A program made the translations under genes and the position numbers. DNA of 47,454 nt from an uncultured Candidatus Poseidoniales archaeon. GTDB lineage: Archaea; Thermoplasmatota; Poseidoniia; Poseidoniales; Thalassarchaeaceae. The DNA lies in assembly GCA_902573015.1 (NCBI GenBank), contig CACGIE010000007.1, positions 1 through 47,454 on the forward strand, in the 5' to 3' direction. Under the pieces are notes generated by a model, which was given only the letters and a program-made list of their open reading frames with translations, was not told the origin of the DNA and searched no databases. Below, one piece after another: positions 1 to 9,186 of the stretch. The first letter of the stretch is position 1. Every line of letters starts with the position of its first letter.

Positions 1-2
1 AG

Positions 3-188
3 TTCGAAGAATTCGATGCAGACGAGTTCGAGGAGTTCGAGGAGGAGGTTGCAGATGAGCCATCTGCAGTTGCAGAGGTTTCATCGGAGGCTCCATCAGA
101 GAGCACAGACGAAATCAGCGACGACGAATTCGAGGAGTTTGACGAGGAACTGAGTGAGGATGAGTTCGATGAGTTCGATGACTTCTAG
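3..188 (+). CDS. C-terminal end of a protein with a highly acidic Phe/Asp/Glu-rich tail (5' truncated by window edge)
   Basis: Frame starting at 3 is open to TAG at 186-188: FEEFDADEFEEFEEEVADEPSAVAEVSSEAPSESTDEISDDEFEEFDEELSEDEFDEFDDF*. Confidence 0.75.
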   Translation, partial: FEEFDADEFEEFEEEVADEPSAVAEVSSEAPSESTDEISDDEFEEFDEELSEDEFDEFDDF

Positions 189-203
189 GGCCAATGTTAG
201 ACG

Positions 204-863
204 TTACCCTACGGGCTCGCCACCCTCGCCCATGAATGCAAGCCTGCCCAGTGAGCCTTCTTCCAACATATGGGAGACTACCTCGTCGGGGACCGAAGCA
301 CCCATCACTGATCTTACCGCATCCTCGTCGTAGACTGTCGACAGCATCTGGGCCGTTGCCCTGACCCTCCAACCCTCATATGACTCTCGATGCTCCAGCT
401 CGCCCATTATCACGGGCCATCCTGAGGACTCGTAGAGCTCTGCAGTCCCTACGTCTGTGGTGAAGATGGAGCCTGCACAACCATGGTACTTCTCGGCATG
501 AGAGACCCATTTTGGAGGGTCCTCTATGTCTGGTATTGAGACGATCTTCGCCTCTATCCCAGCCGAATCCAACCATGCCCGTAGCATGGCCGCCCTCTCT
601 TCAGAGGACCAAGGGTTCCTGATCGAAGGCGGTTGGTTGGATGACCCTATGGCGATGATCAGACTCTCCTCGCTCGCATTTTCAGTACGCCAAACGTCGG
701 CGGCTCGAATCATCAGAGCATGGCCCTTGTGGACTGGTTGGAACCTGCCCAGGACCACCACTCCTGGCCCTGGGGGCTCTTCCGGTGGGGCCGGTTCCAT
801 TGGCAGATCACTCAACCCTGCGACCCCCAAGTCTCGGAAAGAGTCGACCTGCCAAGCATCCAC
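204..863 (-). CDS. Nicotinamide-nucleotide adenylyltransferase (NadM-like nucleotidyltransferase); true start probably internal (MEPAPPEEPPG...)
   Basis: VVVLGRFQPVHKGHALMIRAA (GRFQPxHxGH nucleotidyltransferase signature), IIAIGSSNQPPSIRNPWSSEER. Confidence 0.88.
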   Translation of the reverse strand: MDAWQVDSFRDLGVAGLSDLPMEPAPPEEPPGPGVVVLGRFQPVHKGHALMIRAADVWRTENASEESLIIAIGSSNQPPSIRNPWSSEERAAMLRAWLDSAGIEAKIVSIPDIEDPPKWVSHAEKYHGCAGSIFTTDVGTAELYESSGWPVIMGELEHRESYEGWRVRATAQMLSTVYDEDAVRSVMGASVPDEVVSHMLEEGSLGRLAFMGEGGEPVG

Positions 864-1498
864 CTGCCGGCCTCTAGGAACTCCCTACCAGCCATCAGTT
901 CCATCTTAGACCCCCTGAGAGATTCCATGATGTTGAAGAGGGATTCACTCAGAGTGCGATGGGATTCCATGGTAGGAAGTATCATTGGGTCCTCAGAGGG
1001 CTCCATAGTCTCCCCCATGCTCTCTCTCCTAGACATCCAGTCCAATACCACTGACTCTGAGTAGGAAGACCTGTCAGTCCTTGAAAGGGATTCCGAGAAT
1101 TGCTCCCAGACCCCATGGTCCAGGAAAGCATCTTGCCCGGAGAGTTGGGATTCTATGAACGGTTCCAGGTAAAGGAAAAGGCGTGCATCCCAGCATGTCC
1201 ATTGTGCCGTCGAGCACCATCGGGCAAGTAGTAGGGAGAGTTCCATCGCCGAGTCAGATTCCTGCTCGACCAAAATGCTCCCCTCGCCCAGCCCTTCCGA
1301 ATCGTCAATCAACTCTAGGATCTCTCCCTCCAGGTCGACATCAAAGTCCCTATGGAATCGAGGGTCGGCCTCCGGCCTGGAACTTCTGAGACTGGATGCC
1401 TCCATCGCAGATGATATTTCACCTACGCTCATGACAACGAGTTCGTCCAATAGTCCTCGGTCGACCAGATGGAGGATTACATCGACCATGTGCTCCAT
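812..1498 (-). CDS. Hypothetical protein, helical, Ser/Glu-rich
   Basis: 228-aa ORF immediately upstream of and overlapping the NMNAT ORF on the same strand; no recognised motif. Confidence 0.55.
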   Translation of the reverse strand: MEHMVDVILHLVDRGLLDELVVMSVGEISSAMEASSLRSSRPEADPRFHRDFDVDLEGEILELIDDSEGLGEGSILVEQESDSAMELSLLLARWCSTAQWTCWDARLFLYLEPFIESQLSGQDAFLDHGVWEQFSESLSRTDRSSYSESVVLDWMSRRESMGETMEPSEDPMILPTMESHRTLSESLFNIMESLRGSKMELMAGREFLEAGRWMLGRSTLSETWGSQG

Positions 1499-1613
1499 GA
1501 CCCGCTTGTGTCCAAATACCCTCGCTCGATAGATTCAGGTGCTAACTTTCCACCGAATTCAAGAATGTGGGGCCACGCCACCATCTCAGGTACAAGCTAG
1601 GGAGTGGTTGGTC

Positions 1614-2732
1614 ATGGCAACGATAGACGAACAAATCAAGTCCCTGGAAGAAGAGATATCCAAGACAAAATACAACAAAGCAACACAGGGCCACATTGGT
1701 AAGCTGAAAGCTAAGATTGCCGCACTTAGGCAGAAGCAGGAGAAGGCAACTGCCCATTCTAGATCTAGCGGCGGTAACCAAGGTTTCGAGGTAAAGAAGT
1801 CAGGAGATGCATCAGTGGCACTAGTGGGCTTTCCTAGCGTCGGCAAGTCCAGCCTGATATCGCAACTTACAGATGTTGAGTCTGAAGCTGGGAACTTTGC
1901 ATTCACCACGCTGACATGCATTCCAGGGGTAATGGATCACAGAGGTGCGAAGATACAGATCCTGGATTTGCCGGGTCTAATCAAGGGCGCTTCAGAAGGG
2001 AAGGGGAGGGGGAAGGAGATTCTGAATGTTATCAGAGGCTCAGACATGGTCCTCTACGTAATCGACCCATTCCAGAAGTCTCACTTCAAGATCCTCGACG
2101 ATGAATTGTGGAAGGCAGGTATGAGATTGAACCAGAGCCCTCCACAAGTGTTCGTTTCCAGGACAAGAAGAGGAGGCATAGAGGTGCGTTCCACTCTGGA
2201 GCAGACCAATATGAGTGATGAGGAGATTCAAGGAATCATCAGAGGTTTCGGAATCGTCTCCGCCACTGTTACACTGAGGACAGATGTCACTGACGACCAC
2301 ATTGTGGATACGCTGGCTGGAAATAGAATTTACAGCAGATCTGTTGTGGTGGTGAACAAGATAGATCTTGCAAATGAGGAGGATCTTCGGAGGGCCTATG
2401 ACGGCCTACCAGAAGGATGGCCGGTTCTCAACGTCTCGGCCAAGACCGGGGAGGGGATAGAGGAGATGAAGGACTTCATCTTCGACAATCTGGGCTTCAT
2501 GTCTATTTTCCTTAAGCCACAAGGCCAAGAGGCGGATATGATCGAGCCACTGATAGTGAAGGACACTTCCACTGTCAGGGACGTCTGTGCGAAACTACAT
2601 CGAGATTTTCTGAGGAAATTCCGCTATGCACGAGTCAAGGGACCAAGTGCGAAATTCGACTGGCAGAGAGTTGGCTTGGATCATCAACTGAAGGATGAAG
2701 ATTTACTGACGGTGATACTAAGGAAGTCATGA
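1614..2732 (+). CDS. DRG-family (developmentally regulated GTP-binding protein) Obg-like GTPase with C-terminal TGS domain
   Basis: MATIDEQIKSLEEEISKTKYNKATQGHIGKLKAKIAALR start, GFPSVGKSSLISQLT P-loop, DLPGLIKGASEGKGRGKEIL, NKIDL; start chosen at ATG 1614 rather than the ORF-track start 1539. Confidence 0.93.
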   Translation: MATIDEQIKSLEEEISKTKYNKATQGHIGKLKAKIAALRQKQEKATAHSRSSGGNQGFEVKKSGDASVALVGFPSVGKSSLISQLTDVESEAGNFAFTTLTCIPGVMDHRGAKIQILDLPGLIKGASEGKGRGKEILNVIRGSDMVLYVIDPFQKSHFKILDDELWKAGMRLNQSPPQVFVSRTRRGGIEVRSTLEQTNMSDEEIQGIIRGFGIVSATVTLRTDVTDDHIVDTLAGNRIYSRSVVVVNKIDLANEEDLRRAYDGLPEGWPVLNVSAKTGEGIEEMKDFIFDNLGFMSIFLKPQGQEADMIEPLIVKDTSTVRDVCAKLHRDFLRKFRYARVKGPSAKFDWQRVGLDHQLKDEDLLTVILRKS

Positions 2733-2775
2733 CGTCCTATCGATGAATTCACCAATGTGATGCCTATCCTGTGAC

Positions 2776-3537
2776 ATGGGCGAGGGGTTGTTGGGAGCAT
2801 TTGACAGTCCGATATTTCAAAGGATTAGTTCACACATTGACAGACGTAGGAAGCTGTACCTCGGAGTTTTCACATTGGGTTTCGTGGCAGGGTATCCGAT
2901 AGGAGGAGAGGTCATCGAATGGCTTCTGGAATCCGAAGGGTACGTCCCAGAAGGGGTCGAGGTGATTATTCTGCAGCCCCTCGAGGTGATTCTGCTGCAA
3001 CTAAGAATAGCTGCACAGATCGCCTTCGGCATGATGGTGGCCACGGCAGTTCTGGACCTTGCTTGGTTGAGCCGGAGCGCTCTCCCCGATTCGACTAACC
3101 GAGTATCACCAGGTTTCGGTGCTTCAAGAGCAATGATGGCACTAGCAATAATGTTGGTACTAGGTGGACTGGGGCTTGCTTATGCGCACAATGTTCTGAT
3201 TCCATTCCTCCTGGAGTATCTGGTCGATGACTCTGAGGCATCCGGCCTGCTAAACACTTGGCAGTTGCAGTCTTGGGTGGGATTTGTCACTGGCCTTTAC
3301 TTCTCATCCATCATTGGCTTCCAGGTCCCAATTGTGACGATTCTGCTATTGCGATCAGGGGCTATTAGCAGGAGTTCCATAGTGGAGAACAGGGGTTTGA
3401 TTTGGTTCGCAGCTCTGTTCCTCGGAGCCTTGATATCTCCTCCTGACCCGATTTCCCTGTTCCTCGTGGGTGGCCCGATGCTTGTCCTACTTGAGGTGGC
3501 TCTTCTTTACGACAGTTTGTACTCAGGGAGAGAGTAG
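2776..3537 (+). CDS. tatC: TatC-like Sec-independent protein translocase subunit
   Basis: Polytopic membrane protein with TatC-like arrangement (LQPLEVILLQLRIAAQIAFG, GFQVPIVTILLLRSGAISRSSIVENRGLIWFAALFLGALISPPDPISLFLVGGPMLVLLEVALL). Confidence 0.82.
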   Translation: MGEGLLGAFDSPIFQRISSHIDRRRKLYLGVFTLGFVAGYPIGGEVIEWLLESEGYVPEGVEVIILQPLEVILLQLRIAAQIAFGMMVATAVLDLAWLSRSALPDSTNRVSPGFGASRAMMALAIMLVLGGLGLAYAHNVLIPFLLEYLVDDSEASGLLNTWQLQSWVGFVTGLYFSSIIGFQVPIVTILLLRSGAISRSSIVENRGLIWFAALFLGALISPPDPISLFLVGGPMLVLLEVALLYDSLYSGRE

Positions 3538-4158
3538 TCACTCCTCCACTCCTGCTTCTACCTCTGGGGAGTCCTCCTCGGTGTACTCGGATATCGTCAT
3601 CTGCTCGTCGGGGGCTAGCGATGCGGCCAACTCAGCGCTGGATAGGCCCATGTTGCTGGCCTCGGCCCTGAACCAGGCCCTAACCTTCCTGAACTCGACC
3701 TCTGGGCATCCGAAGTACTCTGCGAATCTTCTGGTCGTGGTTAGGCGGCGAGTGAGCCCGTCCCTCCTCCTGTCTATGAGGCCCATGGATGAGAGGTCCC
3801 TTACGTGATCGTACGCCCTCTGTCCGAGCATGTCAACCAGCTGGGACTGAGCCATCGGCTGGTGGTAGGCGATGAGAGCTGCTGCAGGAAGCAGTCTCTG
3901 GGGGATATCGGCCCTGAAGGTCTCTGGAAGGAAGGAGGATAGCTCCGGCTTGACTTCCAGGATCCATCTCCCCGAGACGTCGGAGAGTTGTATGGCGCCA
4001 CCTTCCCTCTGATCTATGTCCTTCCTGAGGTTGGATAGACCCACGTGGATCACTCCCTTCGGCTCCCCCAGCATCTCGGAGAGTTCCTCTAGTGACATGG
4101 AGCGCCCGGCCCCGAAAAGTATGGCCTCCAGTACAGTCGGAAGTTCGGGGTCAGACAT
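3538..4158 (-). CDS. scpB: Segregation and condensation protein B
   Basis: VLEAILFGAGRSMSLEELSEMLG...LIAYHQPMAQSQLVDMLGQRAYDHVRDLSSMGLIDRR...TTRRFAEYFGC: typical ScpB winged-helix sequence; downstream of scpA and smc. Confidence 0.9.
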   Translation of the reverse strand: MSDPELPTVLEAILFGAGRSMSLEELSEMLGEPKGVIHVGLSNLRKDIDQREGGAIQLSDVSGRWILEVKPELSSFLPETFRADIPQRLLPAAALIAYHQPMAQSQLVDMLGQRAYDHVRDLSSMGLIDRRRDGLTRRLTTTRRFAEYFGCPEVEFRKVRAWFRAEASNMGLSSAELAASLAPDEQMTISEYTEEDSPEVEAGVEE

Positions 4159-5146
4159 TCTGCGCCCCCGTAGGGTCTGCTGTAGGGTGAAGCCGCTGGG
4201 TCAGCTCATCGTAATCCTCTGACTCGCCCCATAGGTCCTGGAGGACGATCTGTCCGTTGTAACCGCTCTCTTGTCCGAGTGAAATGTAGCCTCGGTTTGT
4301 GAGGAACAGTGTGGATACGAAAGCCGTAACCTGCGATTCAGTGATTGCTTCCTCCTCTTCGAGGCCTTGGAGGATTGAGTCACGATTCATTTCGTTCGCT
4401 ACGTCTGAGAGGGATATGGAGTCGGACTGACGGGTCCTGGCCTTCAGTGCCTCCCATGTCCTCTTCAGATCCCCTTCTAGGTCTTCCACGTGAAGGCTTC
4501 CACTGAACCTCTCTCTGGCCTTATCGTGGGCTTCCCTTCGCTCCTTCGCGATCCTCTCCCTCGTCCTCTGTTCATCGGCTAGCCTGCTGGCATCCTGAAG
4601 CCCCAGTAGTAGCTCCCCCAATGTGACGGGGCGGCCCTCGTCTCGGTGAATCCTCCCTTCAAAGATGGACGGGAGTGCCTCGTCAGCGGCCCCAGTCATT
4701 ACGCCAAGGGAGAAGTTATACTCGTCATCATCGAACTCTGCCTCCCAGCCCCCTTCGAAGTCCCATTCGACTTCCTCCTCGAAATCCATCGCCCTCTCCT
4801 GGCGGTCTATCAGAGAGTTGGCTTGTCCCCTGAGTATGGACCATGCCATCCTAATCATCCTACCACAGGATGGGAGGTCTATGTTCTCGGCCTTGTCTAT
4901 TCGTTCGTTGAACATCTCGATGAAGCTGGATAGATCGACGTCCCATGGGTCTAGATCGCTTGACTGGAACATCTGGAAGACCAGAGCGACGGATCTGTCG
5001 AATGGGTCGACAAGAAACTGGTGCTCGGCCTCCTCGAGGGTTGAAAGTTCCATTAGCCTGTCCAGGAACTTGCTGGTCTCCAGGCTTGACTGTCCGTCTA
5101 GGAGGCGGAGCACTACATCATCCCTCATCTGCTCTCCGAAGATCAC
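4151..5146 (-). CDS. scpA: Segregation and condensation protein A (kleisin)
   Basis: PFDRSVALVFQMFQSSDLDPWDVDLSSFIEMFNERIDK N-terminal kleisin motif; overlaps smc stop and scpB start. Confidence 0.87.
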   Translation of the reverse strand: MIFGEQMRDDVVLRLLDGQSSLETSKFLDRLMELSTLEEAEHQFLVDPFDRSVALVFQMFQSSDLDPWDVDLSSFIEMFNERIDKAENIDLPSCGRMIRMAWSILRGQANSLIDRQERAMDFEEEVEWDFEGGWEAEFDDDEYNFSLGVMTGAADEALPSIFEGRIHRDEGRPVTLGELLLGLQDASRLADEQRTRERIAKERREAHDKARERFSGSLHVEDLEGDLKRTWEALKARTRQSDSISLSDVANEMNRDSILQGLEEEEAITESQVTAFVSTLFLTNRGYISLGQESGYNGQIVLQDLWGESEDYDELTQRLHPTADPTGAQNV

Positions 5147-8100
5147 AGGGCCCTCTCCTTGGTTTCTATTTCCGGTTTGATTGGGGGCTCTTCCTCGTCC
5201 GCCTGCGCGTCCGAGTGTTCCTCGATTGTCTCCGATACCTCCTCGGTTCGCTCCCTGAGCCCCTTCAACTCGTCCTCTGGCTCGGTTGTTTCACCCTCGT
5301 CCGGCACCTCTACTCCGGCTCTGTCGGCCAGTCCTCCCAAGCTGGATGGAGTGGGGAGTGGTTCAGGGGCTCGTGGCATTTCTTCGGGCGATGGTAGCTC
5401 GGGCATGGACTTCTTCTCGGCCTCTGAGGCTGCTCTTGCCTTCTCCTCTGCCTCTATCTCCTCGCTCAAGTCTAATGCAGCCGCTCTGTCGAAGTCGGTT
5501 ATTCTCTGGCTGCAGCCGTTGCCTGCGTGAGTGATTCCGATGTGGTGGTCGGCCAGGGTCAGGCTAACCTTCCTGAGTGTGACCATGATGAACTGTGCCA
5601 TCCCACTCCTCATTCTGCAGAGGGCTGCTATCTTCTCGGAGTTGAACGGGTCAAGATTCTGGTCTACCTCGTCGAAGTAGTAGAATGGGCTTGGCTCGTA
5701 GTCCTGGATGGCGAAAATCAGTGCTAGCGCCGCCATAGACTTCTCCCCTCCGGAAAGAGCGGTCCTCCTGGTGTTCTGGCTCTTGCCAGGGGGCACGCAA
5801 GCCATTTCCAGGCCCCCTTCGAATGGGTTGTCCATATTCTCTAGTTTCAGTTCTCCCTTTCCTGTTGGCTGGAGTATCTCGTACACGCGGCGGAAGTTGT
5901 TGTTGACGTGGGTGAATACGTTCAGTAGGCGTGTCCTTCGCTCGTCTTCTAGTTGGTCGGCAATGGTTGAGAGCTCGTCCCTCCTCGACCTAAGCAGCTT
6001 CCCATCCGCAATCAGGTCTGTGATCCTCGAGGCAGCGGTGTCGTACTGCTCTATTGCGAGCATGTTCACGTCCCCGAGGGCGCGGAGGCGGCGCTCGAGC
6101 CCCTGCACGCTCCGCTCCGCCTCCACGACTGTTGGCAGATGCACGTCTTCGGACGGGATGGGGATGCCTGCAGCCTCCAATTCGGCCACGATCTCATCCA
6201 GAGCCTCGCGCTTCTGCTTGATTTGTACACTTATTTCCTCTAGTCTTCCAGAGATGTTCTGCCGCTCCTGGGATATCCTCTCTAGGTGGGCCCTCAGGCT
6301 TGCTCTCTCCTCTACTAGTTCGTCTCTCTTCTCGTTCAGGGACTTCTGTTCTTCGTCGAATTGAGAGGCCTGCTCCCTCAACTCGACTAGCTCGGTCTCG
6401 GATTCTCTGATTCCGGACTCTAGTTCGACTATGGCCTTCTTCGCCTTGGATGCTGATTCTTTCTGGGATTTCAACTGCCTGTCCAATTCGGCGACCCTGT
6501 CAACGAGAATCTCGAGTTGCTGCGTCGAGGTTTCTATTGAGGTCTCAGACATCACCCTAGTCCGCTCTGCCTCCGTCCTAGCCCGCTCTGCCTCCCTTAG
6601 TTTGTCAGAGAGGTGATCGGGCGTGTGACTCTGGAGCTCCTCAGCCGCTCTGGCTCTGGCCTGAGAGGAGCTATCCATTTCCGCTCTTGCCTTTTCGCAG
6701 GCTTCGGATAGAAGAGCCTTCTCAGATTCGCATTCCTCGAGTTCCTTGCTGGCTGCCCTGAGCTTGGATTTGATTTCTCGGACGGCTTTCTCCGACCTCT
6801 CCATATCGGCCTTCCAGTTTCTGACCCTGACGGAGTGGTCGTCATTGTCTAGGCCGTGGATCGTATCTCGTAGTTCCTGCTGGTTCCTCCTCAGTTCGCG
6901 AAGGGCCCCGTCAACGGTGGAGAATAGTAGGTCAGCCTCCTGAACAGCCATCTCCATCCTTTCTATTCCCGAGCTGCCAGCGCCGGAACCATCGAACCTA
7001 GGGCGGTCCTTCCTCGAGGAGGAGCCCCCGGTCATTGCCCCTGAGCTTTCTATTACTGAGCCATCCAGGGTGACCATGCGTACGCCGCCCATATTATCCC
7101 TGGCAACATCCATTGAGTCGACTACCAGGGTGTTTCTCCCAGCATATCTTACGGCAGTCTCCACTCCGGGGTCGAACTCCAACAGGTCATGGACGAAACC
7201 GACCACTCCCGGATTTCTTGCCACCAGAAGGGTCCTTCCCTGGGGCCTCGATACTGATAGTTTGTTCAGAGGAAGGAAGGTTGCTCTGCCGCCTCCGTTC
7301 TTTCGAAGCCAGGATATGCACTTTGATGCGACATGGTCGGAGGTGACTACGATGCTCCTTAGCCCGCCCCCGAATGCGAATGATAGGGCCTCCTCATGAG
7401 AGGGGTCCTTTGGTGTGGCTAGTTCGCCCAGGGTTCCGAGTATCCCATGGATCTCGCCGCTCTCCCTTAGACGTGACAGGGCTGCAAGGGTGTGCGCGGA
7501 TCCAGGGGTACTGGAACGAGCCTCTATCCTTGCCTTCGCCTTCGCCAGGCCCGTCTCTGCGTTCCTGAGCTTCGACTCTGCCCTGTCCCTATCTTCGACT
7601 AGGGACCTCTCCTGCTTCTGGAGGCTCATTAGTTCCTTGGCTAGTTCCTCCCTGCTGGTCTCGGGACTGGTTTCCTCTAGATCCTCTCCGAGTAGGGAGT
7701 GGTCGTCCCTCTCAAGTTCGGCTGCCTCGAACGATTGCTCGATGTCAGCAAGTTTCTCAGAGGCGATTTGGGATCTTTGGTTCGCCCGATCATAATCTAG
7801 TTGTGCTTGGGCGAATGCATTGCTCGCTGACTGTTCCGTCTCTGTTGCCTTTCCAAGGGCCCTGTTGAGGTCCCTTCCGTGCTTGTCCCCAGACTCGATT
7901 GCCTTCCTGGCCTCTTCTTCCTCCCTAGCGGCCCTTTTCAGATCCTCCTTCGAGTCTGAGACTGACTGGTGCAGGTCGGAGATTTTCTGCTCGGCCTGGG
8001 AACGGGCATTTTCTGCTCCCTCTCTCTCCTTCACAAGTATCTGCGTCTCCTCGTCAGAGCTCTCTATCATTCGGTTGTGATCTCCGATTCTGTCTGCAGC

Positions 8101-9048
8101 GGTTTCGAGATCTATCTCGTGTTGCCTGATCTTGTCTATTATTTCCTTGGCATCCCCTCCCAGGACGCCCTCTAGCTCTCTACTGAGTCGGACGAGTTCC
8201 TTGTCGAATTCGTCGAGGGTCATGCTAGACTCGGTCATCTCGCTGGAGAGTTGTTGGACCTTGGAAACGTAGTTGGCCCTCTCCTCCGTTAGGAGTGAGA
8301 CCTCGCCCTCTCTGTTCCTATGCCTTGACTGCTCCAGAGTGAGTCGGGCGAGGTCTGCTTCTCCCTTCAGTTCCTTGAATTTCAGAGCCTGCTCCCTTTC
8401 CTTCTCGAGTTCCTTGAGCCTTCCCTTCTGGTCCGCCTCGAAGATATCTATCGTCTCTATGTTGCTCTCGACGTGCTTTCTCTGGGTGTTGGCCTTCCTA
8501 ATCTCCTCATCGTAAGCAGTTACTCCGGCCACCTCCTCAAGCACCCCTCTCCTCTTGTGGGGAGTCATTGTTGCCAGGTTTGTCACGTCTCCCTGCAGTA
8601 CTATGTTGTAGCCCTCCCCCCTCAATCCTGCCTCGGAGAGTATCCTGCGCATCTCCGTAGCGGTTGAGGGATTGTCGTTTATCCTGTATGATGTGACTGG
8701 ATCCCCCTTCCTGTTCAGTCGCACGCTCCTAGTGAAGGAAACCTCGTCCGAGTCTGATCTCAGTCGTCTCCGTCCACCGACCTCAGGGGTGTTGCTGAAA
8801 ACCAGAGTGGCTGACATGTGTTTTGCGGGGCTTCCCGCCTTACCACCATTGAAGATTAGCTCGGATACGTTTGACGCTCTGAGTGAGCGTGTAGATTTGG
8901 GGCCTAGGACGAAGCCTATTGCGTCTCCGCAGTTTGATTTTCCACTCCCATTGGGTCCTGTGATAGCCGTGAAGCCCTGTTCGAAAGGGATGGTTGTACT
9001 GCCTCCGAATGACTTGAAGTTCTCGACCTCAATCCTGACTAGATGCAT
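5143..9048 (-). CDS. smc: Chromosome segregation protein SMC with acidic/Pro-rich C-terminal extension
   Basis: MHLVRIEVENFKSFGGSTTIPFEQGFTAITGPNGSGKSNCGDAIGFVLG Walker A, long coiled coils with hinge (GSAHTLAALSRLRESGEIHGILGTLGELA), TALSGGEKSMAALALIFAIQDYEPSPFYYFDEVDQNLD signature/Walker B. Confidence 0.97.
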   Translation of the reverse strand: MHLVRIEVENFKSFGGSTTIPFEQGFTAITGPNGSGKSNCGDAIGFVLGPKSTRSLRASNVSELIFNGGKAGSPAKHMSATLVFSNTPEVGGRRRLRSDSDEVSFTRSVRLNRKGDPVTSYRINDNPSTATEMRRILSEAGLRGEGYNIVLQGDVTNLATMTPHKRRGVLEEVAGVTAYDEEIRKANTQRKHVESNIETIDIFEADQKGRLKELEKEREQALKFKELKGEADLARLTLEQSRHRNREGEVSLLTEERANYVSKVQQLSSEMTESSMTLDEFDKELVRLSRELEGVLGGDAKEIIDKIRQHEIDLETAADRIGDHNRMIESSDEETQILVKEREGAENARSQAEQKISDLHQSVSDSKEDLKRAAREEEEARKAIESGDKHGRDLNRALGKATETEQSASNAFAQAQLDYDRANQRSQIASEKLADIEQSFEAAELERDDHSLLGEDLEETSPETSREELAKELMSLQKQERSLVEDRDRAESKLRNAETGLAKAKARIEARSSTPGSAHTLAALSRLRESGEIHGILGTLGELATPKDPSHEEALSFAFGGGLRSIVVTSDHVASKCISWLRKNGGGRATFLPLNKLSVSRPQGRTLLVARNPGVVGFVHDLLEFDPGVETAVRYAGRNTLVVDSMDVARDNMGGVRMVTLDGSVIESSGAMTGGSSSRKDRPRFDGSGAGSSGIERMEMAVQEADLLFSTVDGALRELRRNQQELRDTIHGLDNDDHSVRVRNWKADMERSEKAVREIKSKLRAASKELEECESEKALLSEACEKARAEMDSSSQARARAAEELQSHTPDHLSDKLREAERARTEAERTRVMSETSIETSTQQLEILVDRVAELDRQLKSQKESASKAKKAIVELESGIRESETELVELREQASQFDEEQKSLNEKRDELVEERASLRAHLERISQERQNISGRLEEISVQIKQKREALDEIVAELEAAGIPIPSEDVHLPTVVEAERSVQGLERRLRALGDVNMLAIEQYDTAASRITDLIADGKLLRSRRDELSTIADQLEDERRTRLLNVFTHVNNNFRRVYEILQPTGKGELKLENMDNPFEGGLEMACVPPGKSQNTRRTALSGGEKSMAALALIFAIQDYEPSPFYYFDEVDQNLDPFNSEKIAALCRMRSGMAQFIMVTLRKVSLTLADHHIGITHAGNGCSQRITDFDRAAALDLSEEIEAEEKARAASEAEKKSMPELPSPEEMPRAPEPLPTPSSLGGLADRAGVEVPDEGETTEPEDELKGLRERTEEVSETIEEHSDAQADEEEPPIKPEIETKERAL

Positions 9049-9067
9049 CCCTTCACCTCAGTCACCG

Positions 9068-9080
9068 GGAAATAAATCTC
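9068..9080 (-). promoter_or_regulatory. Possible TATA-like element upstream of smc
   Basis: Minus-strand GATTTATTTCC lies about 23-32 nt upstream of the smc ATG (9048); followed by a GGTG-type possible RBS. Confidence 0.3.
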
Positions 9081-9186
9081 CGACAACAACGTCAGTCGTT
9101 CCATTTGGGGTTAAGAACGTTGAGGCAGTCAGACGATTTTCATGACGATTAGGCCATGCTACTGAAAACGCCGTTTGATGGGTTCG

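Noticed and set aside
5708-6364. 218-aa plus-strand Ser-rich ORF inside smc
   Set aside because: Antisense shadow of the clearly supported smc coding strand; low-complexity composition typical of reverse-frame readings.
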